From NCBI GenBank assembly GCA_020024855.1, contig JAHHTB010000007.1, forward strand, positions 1 through 25,542: a stretch of 25,542 nucleotides of DNA, in the 5' to 3' direction. Positions within the stretch are counted from its first letter, which is position 1. Each line of letters opens with the position of its first letter. The position numbers and the translations under genes are program-made. Shown piece by piece: positions 15,575 through 22,601 of this stretch. The notes under the pieces are model-generated. The model saw nothing but the letters and a program-made list of their open reading frames with translations. It made no database searches and had not been told where the DNA came from. The DNA comes from Fusobacterium sp. GTDB taxonomy: Bacteria > Fusobacteriota > Fusobacteriia > Fusobacteriales > Fusobacteriaceae.

Positions 15575-17036
15575 AAAGGGAAAGGTATATATAGTAGGAG
15601 CAGGTTGTGGAGATTTCGAACTTCTTACATTAAAGGGAAAAAGATGTATAGAAGAAGCTGAATGTATCATCTACGATAGACTAGTTAATAAGAGAATATT
15701 AAATTTTGCCAAAAAAGGAACAGAATTTATTTATCTTGGAAAAGAGAACACAGAGGGTGGACTAATTCAATCAGAGATAAATAATAAAATTGTAGAAAAA
15801 GCTTTAGAGGGAAAAATTGTTGTAAGGCTTAAAGGTGGAGATCCTTTTGTTTTTGGACGTGGTGGAGAAGAAGTTGAAAAAATAGTTGAGAACAATATTT
15901 CATTTGAAATAGTACCAGGGATAACATCATCAATAGCAGTTCCAGAATATGCAGGAATACCCGTAACTCATAGAGGAGTTGCTAAATCATTTCATGTATT
16001 TACAGGAGCAACTGCAAAAGACAATAGCTTTCATGATTTTGAGCCAATAGCAAAACTAGATGGAACGTTGGTCTTTCTTATGGGAATGAAAAATTTAGAA
16101 ATTATAACTAGTGAACTTGTAAAGTATGGAAAAAATTCAACTACACCTGTTGCTATAATTGAAAAAGGAACAACAGGAAAACAAAGAGTAATAACAGGAA
16201 CATTAAAAAATATTTTTGAAATAAGTGAAAAAGAAAAAGCAGTAGCTCCTGCTGTTATTGTGATAGGAGATGTTGTAGAAAAAAGAAAAAATTTTAAATG
16301 GTTTGAAGAAAAGAGACTTTTTGGAAAAAATATACTTGTAACAAGAGATGAAAGACAGGGAGAAGTTTTTTGTCGTGAGATAGAAAAGCTAGGTGGAAAT
16401 GCAGAACTTCTTTCTTTTCTAAAAATTCAAGATAAGATGATGGATTTTGATTATTCTATTTTAAAAAATTTTCAAGCAATTCTTTTTAATTCTCCAAATG
16501 GAGTAAAATTTTTCTTTGAGCATATTCCAGATATGAGAGTTCTTGGAAATATAAAAATTGGTGTTGTAGGAGCAAAAACAAAAGAGGAAATAGAAAAATT
16601 TAAAATAAAGCCAGATGTGATACCAGAAAGATATCTTACAACAGATTTAGCAGAAGAAATTTTAAAAATAACAGATGAAAATGATAAAATTTTAGTTATA
16701 ACTTCAGATATATCTCCATGTGATGATGTTGAATGGAGTAAAAAGTATAAAAGAAAATTTAAAAAATTTGTAGGTTACAATACAATTTCTGCAACTAAAC
16801 CTAAAGAAGATGTTGAAAGTGTATTAAAAAATATAGAATACATAACTTTTTTAAGCTCATCAGCAGTAAAATCTTTTGTTAGTAGTCTAGAAAATGACAT
16901 TTCGTCCTTAAAAAGTTTAAAAGTTATTTCAATAGGACCATCAACGTCAAGAACATTAAAAAATTTTGAAATAAATATTTTTTCGGAAGCCGTTGAATAT
17001 ACAGCAGATGGAATAATTGATATTTTAAAAAAATAA
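15561..17036 (+). CDS. cobA-hemD: Fused uroporphyrinogen-III C-methyltransferase / uroporphyrinogen-III synthase (CobA-HemD)
   Basis: A two-domain protein of 491 residues. The N-terminal part (about 8-248) is SUMT, which makes precorrin-2 by methylating C2 and C7. Its motifs are VGAGCGDFELLTLKG (12-26), VVRLKGGDPFVFGRGGEE (87-104), VPGITSSIAVPEYAGIPVTHRG (118-139) and a LVFLMGMKN element. The C-terminal part (about 252-491) fits HemD, with LVTRDERQG at its start, LFNSPNGVKFF and FLSSSAVKSF; it cyclises hydroxymethylbilane with D-ring inversion. The first loop reads GAGCGD where the methylase family usually has GAGPGD. The ATG at 15561 is chosen over an adjacent in-frame TTG; it follows AGAGGG and overlaps hemC by 14 nt. 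The fusion covers the two steps directly after HemC and closes the operon. It has no precorrin-2 dehydrogenase domain, unlike CysG. Confidence 0.95.
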   Translation: MKKNKKGKVYIVGAGCGDFELLTLKGKRCIEEAECIIYDRLVNKRILNFAKKGTEFIYLGKENTEGGLIQSEINNKIVEKALEGKIVVRLKGGDPFVFGRGGEEVEKIVENNISFEIVPGITSSIAVPEYAGIPVTHRGVAKSFHVFTGATAKDNSFHDFEPIAKLDGTLVFLMGMKNLEIITSELVKYGKNSTTPVAIIEKGTTGKQRVITGTLKNIFEISEKEKAVAPAVIVIGDVVEKRKNFKWFEEKRLFGKNILVTRDERQGEVFCREIEKLGGNAELLSFLKIQDKMMDFDYSILKNFQAILFNSPNGVKFFFEHIPDMRVLGNIKIGVVGAKTKEEIEKFKIKPDVIPERYLTTDLAEEILKITDENDKILVITSDISPCDDVEWSKKYKRKFKKFVGYNTISATKPKEDVESVLKNIEYITFLSSSAVKSFVSSLENDISSLKSLKVISIGPSTSRTLKNFEINIFSEAVEYTADGIIDILKK

Positions 17037-17054
17037 TTTTTTTTACAAAAGTAC

Positions 17055-17083
17055 TTGAAAAATTTCTCCAAAAAAAGTATACT
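17055..17083 (+). promoter_or_regulatory. Sigma-70-type promoter of the threonine ammonia-lyase gene
   Basis: TTGAAA (17055-17060), a 17-bp spacer and TATACT (17078-17083), the latter five of six consensus. The expected start near 17090 leaves a leader of about 55 bases before the gene, which has a strong AGGAGG site. No convincing terminator lies between the cobalamin operon and this promoter. Confidence 0.8.
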
Positions 17084-17143
17084 TCGGTTGAAAACAAAAT
17101 AGTTTTTTGTGAAAAAATGGGTTTTAAGTAGGAGGAGTTAAAA

Positions 17144-18352
17144 ATGGAAAAAGTAACATTTGATATGATTAAGGAAGCAGCTGAGACCATAAAAGGTTCA
17201 GTAAAAAGAACTCAAATAATTGAGTGCCCAACAATGGAAAAACTAACAGGAAATAAAGTTTTCTTTAAATTAGAAAATTTACAAAAAACAGGTTCTTTCA
17301 AAGTAAGAGGAGCTTTAAATAAAATTATGCATCTTACTGATGAAGAAAAAGCAAAAGGAGTAATTGCATCTTCAGCAGGAAATCATGCTCAAGGAGTTGC
17401 TTTAGGAGCGACAAACTTAGGAATAAAATCAACAATTGTAATGCCTGGAACAGCACCATTATCAAAAGTTGTTGCAACTAGAGGATATGGAGCAGAAGTT
17501 GTTCAAGTAGGAACAGTTTACGATGATGCTTATAAAAAAGCTTGTGAAATTCAGGCTGAAACAGGAGCAACATTCTTACATCCATTTGATGATCCTTATG
17601 TTATTGCAGGACAAGGTACAATAGGGATTGAAATAGTAGAGGATCTTGAAAATGTAGATATGGTAATAGTTCCTATTGGAGGAGGGGGAATCGCCTCTGG
17701 AATAGCTAAGGCAGTAAAATCTTTAAAACCAACTGTTAAAGTAGTTGGAGTAGAAGCAGAAAATGCAGCATCAATGCTAGAAGCAGTTAAACAAGGATGT
17801 CCTTGTACAATAAAAACAACTCCTACAATAGCTGATGGAATTGCTGTTGCAAGAGCAGGTCAATTAACTTGCGAAATGATTAGAGATTATGTTGATGAAA
17901 TAGTAACTGTAAGTGAAGATGATATTGCAAGAGCTATTTTATTCTTAATGGAAAAAGGAAAAGTAGTTGCTGAAGGAGCTGGAGCTACACCAGTTGCTGC
18001 ACTTCTTGGTGGAAAAATTCAAGAACAAGGACAAAATATTTGTTGTGTAATTTCTGGAGGAAACTCAGATATTAACATGATAGAAAGAATTATAAATAAA
18101 GCTCTTATTCTTGAGGGAAGAAAAGCTGAGTTCAACGTAGTTGTTCCAGATAGAGCAGGAGAATTATTTAAAGTTCTTCAAATATTAGCAGATAAAAAAG
18201 CTAATATTCTAAGAATAAATCAATCTATGTACAAGACAGGAATAAAAATTAATAACCAAGTAGCTAAAATAGTTATTGAATGTGCTAATGCTGAGCATAG
18301 AAATGAAATAGCAGTAGCTATAAGAGAAGCTGGTTTTGAATTAAGACCATAG
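17144..18352 (+). CDS. ilvA: Threonine ammonia-lyase (PLP-dependent, with C-terminal ACT domain)
   Basis: Deaminates L-threonine to 2-oxobutyrate and ammonia. The 402-residue protein has a fold-type II PLP domain: the Schiff-base lysine K53 in TGSFKVRGA (49-57), SSAGNHAQGVA, and the phosphate-holding glycine loop PIGGGGIASG (about 178-187). A C-terminal ACT-type domain spans roughly 328-402. This length and single regulatory domain match the medium-length threonine ammonia-lyase group, not the roughly 510-residue two-ACT IlvA of enterics. Whether it serves isoleucine synthesis or threonine fermentation cannot be told from the sequence, so the symbol is tentative. It has its own promoter. Codon choice looks more uniform than in the cobalamin genes, which would fit higher expression (impression, not computed). 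Confidence 0.9.
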   Translation: MEKVTFDMIKEAAETIKGSVKRTQIIECPTMEKLTGNKVFFKLENLQKTGSFKVRGALNKIMHLTDEEKAKGVIASSAGNHAQGVALGATNLGIKSTIVMPGTAPLSKVVATRGYGAEVVQVGTVYDDAYKKACEIQAETGATFLHPFDDPYVIAGQGTIGIEIVEDLENVDMVIVPIGGGGIASGIAKAVKSLKPTVKVVGVEAENAASMLEAVKQGCPCTIKTTPTIADGIAVARAGQLTCEMIRDYVDEIVTVSEDDIARAILFLMEKGKVVAEGAGATPVAALLGGKIQEQGQNICCVISGGNSDINMIERIINKALILEGRKAEFNVVVPDRAGELFKVLQILADKKANILRINQSMYKTGIKINNQVAKIVIECANAEHRNEIAVAIREAGFELRP

Positions 18353-18367
18353 TTTTAAAATTATAAT

Positions 18368-18396
18368 TTGTCTTTTCTTTTGAATTTTAGTAGAAT
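18368..18396 (+). promoter_or_regulatory. Candidate promoter of the hydrolase-mlaA operon
   Basis: TTGTCT (18368-18373), a 17-bp spacer and TAGAAT (18391-18396), four and five matches of six to consensus. A short inverted repeat, GCTAG (18400-18404) and CTAGC (18416-18420), lies right at the expected transcription start. It could be an operator or a small 5' hairpin. Confidence 0.5.
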
Positions 18397-18454
18397 ATAG
18401 CTAGATAAAAAATGACTAGCAATTCACTTTGATGAAAAAAGGAAGGCAAATACA

Positions 18455-19726
18455 ATGAAAAAATTGATATTATTACTATTCATTTTATTTGGAATAAATG
18501 TATATTCTTACAATTATCCATTTAAAAATCCTTATGTGGCAACTGTATTAGGAACATCGATGATGATGACTCCAAATATTGATGAAAAAATACCAATAAA
18601 AGAATACAGAATAAGTTTTATAAAGACGCGAGAAACTCCTGCCAATTTGGATTATCAAAAAGATTATAAATTTTCAGTAGCCTTACAAAATAAAAAAGCA
18701 CCATTAGTATTTATTTTGTCAGGAACAGGTTCATCATCAACATCTTTGAAGACGGAACTATTTCAGAGAATATTTTATACAGCAGGATACCACGTTGTTG
18801 GGATTTCATCATCTATGAATACCAACTCTGTGGTATCTTTATCTTATGAGAAAATGCCTGGAATAATTTTAAATGATAGTATGGATATTTATAGAGCAAT
18901 AAATAAAATAAAAAAAATAGTTGAAAAAAAGGCAAAAGTTTCAGAGTATTATCTTATGGGGTATAGTTTAGGAGCAACACATTCAGCTATGATTTCATAT
19001 ATTGATGAGATAGAAAAAGATTTTAATTTTAAAAGGGTATTTATGATAAATCCAGCTGTAAACTTGTATACTTCAGCTTCTCTTCTTGATAAAATGTTAG
19101 AAAGATCAATAGATAATAACATAAGAAATCTATTTGTAAGAATAAATGCAATAACAGATAATTTAGCACTTCTTACTGGAAAAGAAGAGGATCTTGATAA
19201 AAAAAATCCAGAAAGAATTTTAGAAACTTTAGGAATTACAGATAAAGATTTACAGATGGGAATAGGATTAGTTTTTAGATTGAGTGCTATAGATATAAAT
19301 TTCTTATCTGATGCAACTAATAAAAGAGGAGTTTATGTTGATAAAGAGATAGAAAAGTATGAAAATATGGGGGTCTATTTTGAGAAAATAAATTTTGCTA
19401 GCTTTGAAGATTATATAAAAAGATTAGCAGTTCCTTATTATCGTGAACAATATGGAATGAATATGTCATTAGAAAAATTAAAAAAATATACTGATTTAAA
19501 AGTTATAGAAGATTATCTTCGTAATACAGATAAGATAATGGTTGTAACAAATAGAGATGAACTTATTTTAACAAAAGAAAATATAAAATATCTTCAAGAT
19601 GTATTTAAGGGAAGAATAATAGTTTATCCTTATGGTGGGCATTGTGGAAATATGTATTACTATGAAAATGTAAAAAATATGCTTAACTTTATGAGAGGGG
19701 GGAAGTTAGTTGAGATTAAAAAATAA
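18455..19726 (+). CDS. Exported alpha/beta-hydrolase next to mlaA
   Basis: A 423-residue protein with a Sec signal peptide: a KK start, a hydrophobic core (about 4-15) and a likely cut after VYS (18). The mature part reads as an alpha/beta-hydrolase: an oxyanion-type SGTGSSS loop (89-95), the nucleophile elbow GYSLGA with S171 (169-174), D368 in VTNRDEL and H396 in YGGHCGN. A triad S171-D368-H396 is therefore plausible. About 150 residues between the third quarter of the fold and the aspartate look like a helical lid or cap. The substrate is not known. Its last 17 nt overlap the mlaA start, so the two are co-translated; an outer-membrane or periplasmic lipid or ester substrate is a reasonable guess. 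I cannot assign it to a named family. Confidence 0.75.
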   Translation: MKKLILLLFILFGINVYSYNYPFKNPYVATVLGTSMMMTPNIDEKIPIKEYRISFIKTRETPANLDYQKDYKFSVALQNKKAPLVFILSGTGSSSTSLKTELFQRIFYTAGYHVVGISSSMNTNSVVSLSYEKMPGIILNDSMDIYRAINKIKKIVEKKAKVSEYYLMGYSLGATHSAMISYIDEIEKDFNFKRVFMINPAVNLYTSASLLDKMLERSIDNNIRNLFVRINAITDNLALLTGKEEDLDKKNPERILETLGITDKDLQMGIGLVFRLSAIDINFLSDATNKRGVYVDKEIEKYENMGVYFEKINFASFEDYIKRLAVPYYREQYGMNMSLEKLKKYTDLKVIEDYLRNTDKIMVVTNRDELILTKENIKYLQDVFKGRIIVYPYGGHCGNMYYYENVKNMLNFMRGGKLVEIKK

Positions 19727-20477
19727 GATTTTAATATTAATTTTTTCTTTCTTGCTCATCTCTTGTAGTAGTTTTGATAGAACTAAAAAAGAATCAGTAG
19801 AAATTTATAATATTGAAAATCAAGAAAAAAAAATAAATGAAGATTTAGCTATTCTTTATGGGAAAGATGACCCTTTAGATTTTATGAATAGAAGAATTTA
19901 TTATTTCAATGGAATGGCAGATAGATATGTTTTAAAGCCAACAATTACAAAATATAAATATTATACTCCAAATTTTTTTCAAGAAAGAGTAAGTAATTTT
20001 TTTAATAATTTTGAAGATATAAGTACAACATTAAATTCATTTTTACAGTTAAAATTTGCTCAAGGATTTGAATCAGCTTTAAGATTTGGAATAAATAGCA
20101 CAATTGGAATTTTAGGATTTTTTGATCCAGCAACTAAATTGGGAATACCTAAGTATAAAGAAAATTTAGGAATGACTTTAAATTATTATGGAGTTGGAAG
20201 AGGGACATATATTGTAGCTCCTTTCCTTGGCCCTACAAATGTAAGAGATTTATCAAGTCTTGCTGTAAATAGTTATGTAATTGGAAAACTTGATGTATAT
20301 CATCCTGTTCACATTGATTTTAGCCAGTGGTATATGACAGCTCTTTATGGATTTTCTACAAAAGTAGATACAGGAATATATTTTATGGAAACAGATTATG
20401 TTTTTGAATATGAATATATGAGATTATTAAGTAAAAAGTATAATGATTTTTTAGAAAGAACAAATGAGAAAAAATAA
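19710..20477 (+). CDS. mlaA: MlaA (VacJ) family outer-membrane lipoprotein
   Basis: MlaA proteins sit in the outer membrane and remove misplaced phospholipids from the outer leaflet, passing them inward. The 255-residue protein starts at a TTG with a strong AGGGGGG site upstream and overlaps the hydrolase gene by 17 nt. It has a lipoprotein signal ending in the lipobox LISC (C19). The family core follows: DPLDFMNRRIYYFN (54-67), DRYVLKP, a TLNSFLQLKF stretch, GFFDPATKLG, and the GVGRGTYIVAPFLGPTNVRD segment near the middle. The chain ends soon after the last conserved block. No mlaFEDBC genes are nearby. It is good evidence for a diderm cell envelope. A hairpin terminator follows. Confidence 0.93.
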   Translation: MRLKNKILILIFSFLLISCSSFDRTKKESVEIYNIENQEKKINEDLAILYGKDDPLDFMNRRIYYFNGMADRYVLKPTITKYKYYTPNFFQERVSNFFNNFEDISTTLNSFLQLKFAQGFESALRFGINSTIGILGFFDPATKLGIPKYKENLGMTLNYYGVGRGTYIVAPFLGPTNVRDLSSLAVNSYVIGKLDVYHPVHIDFSQWYMTALYGFSTKVDTGIYFMETDYVFEYEYMRLLSKKYNDFLERTNEKK

Positions 20478-20488
20478 AAATTTATAAA

Positions 20489-20528
20489 AAGATAAGCATA
20501 AAAATTTAGCTTATCTTCTTTATTTTTA
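20489..20528 (+). terminator. Intrinsic terminator after mlaA
   Basis: AAGATAAGC (20489-20497) and GCTTATCTT (20509-20517) form a perfect 9-bp stem with an 11-nt loop, followed by a T-rich stretch (CTTTATTTTTATT). It ends the hydrolase-mlaA unit 12 bases after the mlaA stop. Confidence 0.82.
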
Positions 20529-20542
20529 TTGAATTCTTTTTA

Positions 20543-20551
20543 TGCTATAAT
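20543..20551 (+). promoter_or_regulatory. Extended -10 promoter of the MBL-hydrolase operon
   Basis: TGCTATAAT at 20543-20551 is a perfect extended -10 (TGn plus TATAAT). The matching -35 position has only a T-rich TTTTTA, which this promoter type tolerates. It lies 43 bases before the ATG, just after the mlaA terminator. It likely drives the three genes up to 22532. Confidence 0.7.
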
Positions 20552-20594
20552 ATAAAATAAGTATTTTTATTTTAAGATATAGAAAGGGAACAGA

Positions 20595-21377
20595 ATGAAA
20601 GTATCAATATTAGGAAGTGGAAGTGGAGGAAATTCTACTTTTATTGAAGTTGATGGAATAAAATTTCTTATAGATGCAGGATTTAGTGGAAAGAAAATAG
20701 AGTGTAGGTTAAAAGAAATAAATGAAAGTTTTAATGATATAAGTGGAATTTTAATAACTCATGAACATTCAGATCACATACAAGGTGCTGGAATCATATC
20801 AAGAAAGTATGATATACCAATATATATTACAAAAGAAAGTTATAGTGTTTGTGAAACGAAATTAGGAAAATTAGAAGAAAAAAATCTTATATTTATAGAT
20901 AATGAGACGTTTATTTTAAAAGAAAAAGTAAAAGTTTTACCTGTTGATGTTATGCATGATGCAAAAAGAACAGTTGGATTTAGAATAGAAGGAATTTTAA
21001 GTGGAAAAACTTTAGGAATATCAACAGATATAGGATATGTTGATAATAGAGTAAGAGAACTTTTTAAAAATGTAAATATAATGATAATAGAGTCAAATTA
21101 TGATTATAGAATGCTTATGGAATGTAATTATCCTTGGGAGCTGAAAGATAGAGTAAAAAGTAGGAATGGACATCTTTCAAATAATGATGCAGCAAAATTT
21201 GTTTGTGAAAGTTATAATAGTGATTTAAAAAAAGTTTATCTTGCTCATGTAAGTAAAGATAGTAATAATTTTGAAATAGTATCAAGAACTATTATTGAAG
21301 AATTAGAAAGATTCAATATAGATATTCCAATAGAGATAGCTAAGCAAGATCAAGTGACAGAGATATATGAAATTTAG
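20595..21377 (+). CDS. MBL-fold metal-dependent hydrolase (WalJ/YycJ-like)
   Basis: The 260-residue protein has a complete metallo-beta-lactamase fold signature: GSGSGGNSTF at the N-terminus (7-16), IDAGFSGKK, the metal ligands HEHSDH (56-61), H121 in VMHDAKRTVGF, D145 in STDIGY and a C-terminal AHVSKDSN histidine. The GSGSGGNS start and overall length resemble the YycJ/WalJ group, seen in Firmicutes next to the WalRK two-component genes and thought to act on nucleic acid. Here there is no such system nearby; the following gene is a UDG-fold protein, which mildly supports a link to DNA processing. The fold is certain, the substrate is not. It starts at ATG after AAAGGGAA and leads into the next gene after 8 bases. 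Confidence 0.88.
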   Translation: MKVSILGSGSGGNSTFIEVDGIKFLIDAGFSGKKIECRLKEINESFNDISGILITHEHSDHIQGAGIISRKYDIPIYITKESYSVCETKLGKLEEKNLIFIDNETFILKEKVKVLPVDVMHDAKRTVGFRIEGILSGKTLGISTDIGYVDNRVRELFKNVNIMIIESNYDYRMLMECNYPWELKDRVKSRNGHLSNNDAAKFVCESYNSDLKKVYLAHVSKDSNNFEIVSRTIIEELERFNIDIPIEIAKQDQVTEIYEI

Positions 21378-21385
21378 GAGGATTA

Positions 21386-21979
21386 ATGGAAAAAGATGAA
21401 TTATGGGAAGAATTAAGATTTGAAATAGGCAGTATGAGTAGACTAAATTCATCAAAAGAAGATGATGAAATTCTCCTTGGAAGTGGAAACCAAGATGGAA
21501 AAATTCTTTTTATTGGTGATGATTCAGAACTTTATGAAACTTCTGATTTAAAAGTTGCAATAGGATCAAGTGGAGAATTTTTAATAAAACTTTGTGATAT
21601 TTTAGAGATTACTCCAGAAGATTATTACATAACAACTCTTACTAAGAGCAAAGTAAAATATAGAGAAATTTTTGATGAAGAAAAAATAAAATTAAAAGAT
21701 CTTTTAGATATGCAAATCTCTCTTATACAGCCAAAAGTTATAGTAGCTCTTGGACAAGATGTGGCAGAACTTCTTCTTGAAAAAAGTGTAAATCTGGGAA
21801 AAGAAAGAGGAGAAGTAAAGACTTGGAGAGGTGGAATAAAACTTATTGTTACTTATGATGTAAATTTTACAAAAAAATCAAGAGATAGTAGTGGAAAAAA
21901 ATCAAAAGTTGCTCTTGATTTCTGGAATGATTTAAAAAGTGTAAAAAGCCTTTTAAATGGTAATGAAAATAATGAATAA
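21386..21979 (+). CDS. Uracil-DNA-glycosylase-fold protein lacking the expected catalytic and Fe-S residues
   Basis: The 197-residue protein follows the layout of family 4-like uracil-DNA glycosylases: KILFIGDD (39-46) where GEAPG is expected, a long helix GEFLIKLCDILEI, YYITTLTKSK (80-89), IQPKVIVALGQDVAELLL (114-131), then WRGGIKLIVTYDVN (147-160). Family 4 enzymes hold a 4Fe-4S cluster through four cysteines, two of them at the N-terminus and one in a KCRPP element. Here the only cysteine is C70, and that element reads KSKVK. The HPSxLL motif near the C-terminus with its catalytic histidine is replaced by TYDVNFTKK (156-164). The gene is intact, with a strong AGGAGG site, so it looks like a functional protein that has changed role. 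Enzymatic uracil removal is doubtful. Confidence 0.7.
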   Translation: MEKDELWEELRFEIGSMSRLNSSKEDDEILLGSGNQDGKILFIGDDSELYETSDLKVAIGSSGEFLIKLCDILEITPEDYYITTLTKSKVKYREIFDEEKIKLKDLLDMQISLIQPKVIVALGQDVAELLLEKSVNLGKERGEVKTWRGGIKLIVTYDVNFTKKSRDSSGKKSKVALDFWNDLKSVKSLLNGNENNE

Positions 21980-22532
21980 AAAAGATATTGTAAGAAAAAA
22001 GATAAAAGAAATAAGAGAAAATCTTAAAATAGAAGAAAAACATAGATTAAGTTCTATAATAATAGAAAAATTTTTAAACTTAGAAGAAATAAAAAAATCA
22101 AAAGTTATTATGTCTTATATGGATTTTAAAAATGAAGTAGAAACAAGAGAACTTAATAAAAAACTTTTAAAAATTGGGAAAAAAGTATTAGTTCCTAAAA
22201 TTTATGAGAATGATAAAATAGTTCCTGTTGTATTGAAAGATGAATACGAAATAGGAAAATATGGAATTATCGAATCAAAGGGGGAAAGTTTTTTAGAAAA
22301 TAGAATTGATATAATTATAGTTCCTGGGATTGCCTTTAATGAAAGAGGTGATAGAATAGGATTTGGAAAAGGATATTATGATAGATTTTTTTCAGAATAT
22401 TTTAAGAAAAATAAAAATATTTTAAAAATCTCTCTCTTGTATGATTTTCAGATTGATAATAGTTTTGTGGGAGAAAATCATGATGAAAAGATTGATATTC
22501 TTATAACAGAACAAAGGATTATCAAGCTATAA
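21972..22532 (+). CDS. 5-formyltetrahydrofolate cyclo-ligase
   Basis: Converts 5-formyltetrahydrofolate to 5,10-methenyltetrahydrofolate with ATP, returning folate to the one-carbon pool. The protein is 186 residues from the ATG at 21972. It has a lysine/arginine-rich N-terminal helix, MSYMDFKNEVET with the substrate-side residues, VPKIYEN, VPGIAFNERGDRIGFGKGYYDRF and the C-terminal LLYDFQ. The RxGxGKGYYD motif is diagnostic. In-frame ATGs also occur at 21957 and 21963; none has a clear ribosome site, so translation is probably coupled to the preceding gene, which this start overlaps by 8 nt. The chosen start best matches family N-termini. Confidence 0.92.
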   Translation: MNKKDIVRKKIKEIRENLKIEEKHRLSSIIIEKFLNLEEIKKSKVIMSYMDFKNEVETRELNKKLLKIGKKVLVPKIYENDKIVPVVLKDEYEIGKYGIIESKGESFLENRIDIIIVPGIAFNERGDRIGFGKGYYDRFFSEYFKKNKNILKISLLYDFQIDNSFVGENHDEKIDILITEQRIIKL

Positions 22533-22534
22533 TA

Positions 22535-22563
22535 TTGAAAAAATTTTTCCTGTATGATAAAAT
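22535..22563 (+). promoter_or_regulatory. Promoter of the yebC-family gene
   Basis: TTGAAA (22535-22540), a 17-bp spacer and TAAAAT (22558-22563), with TG one base upstream of the -10 making it an extended -10 as well. It begins three bases after the stop of the folate gene and precedes a strong AGGAGG site. Confidence 0.72.
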
Positions 22564-22601
22564 AATATGAGTAATATTTAATATTAATAGGAGGAAAACT
22601 C

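Noticed and set aside
17093..17110. A possible terminator (ACAAAA pairing with TTTTGT) after the cobalamin operon
   Set aside because: The stem has few G-C pairs, is not followed by a proper T-run, and lies downstream of the next gene's predicted transcription start.
20529..20551. TTGAAT at 20529-20534 as a -35 for the MBL-hydrolase promoter
   Set aside because: The spacer to the TATAAT would be only 11 bp. The extended -10 explains the promoter better.
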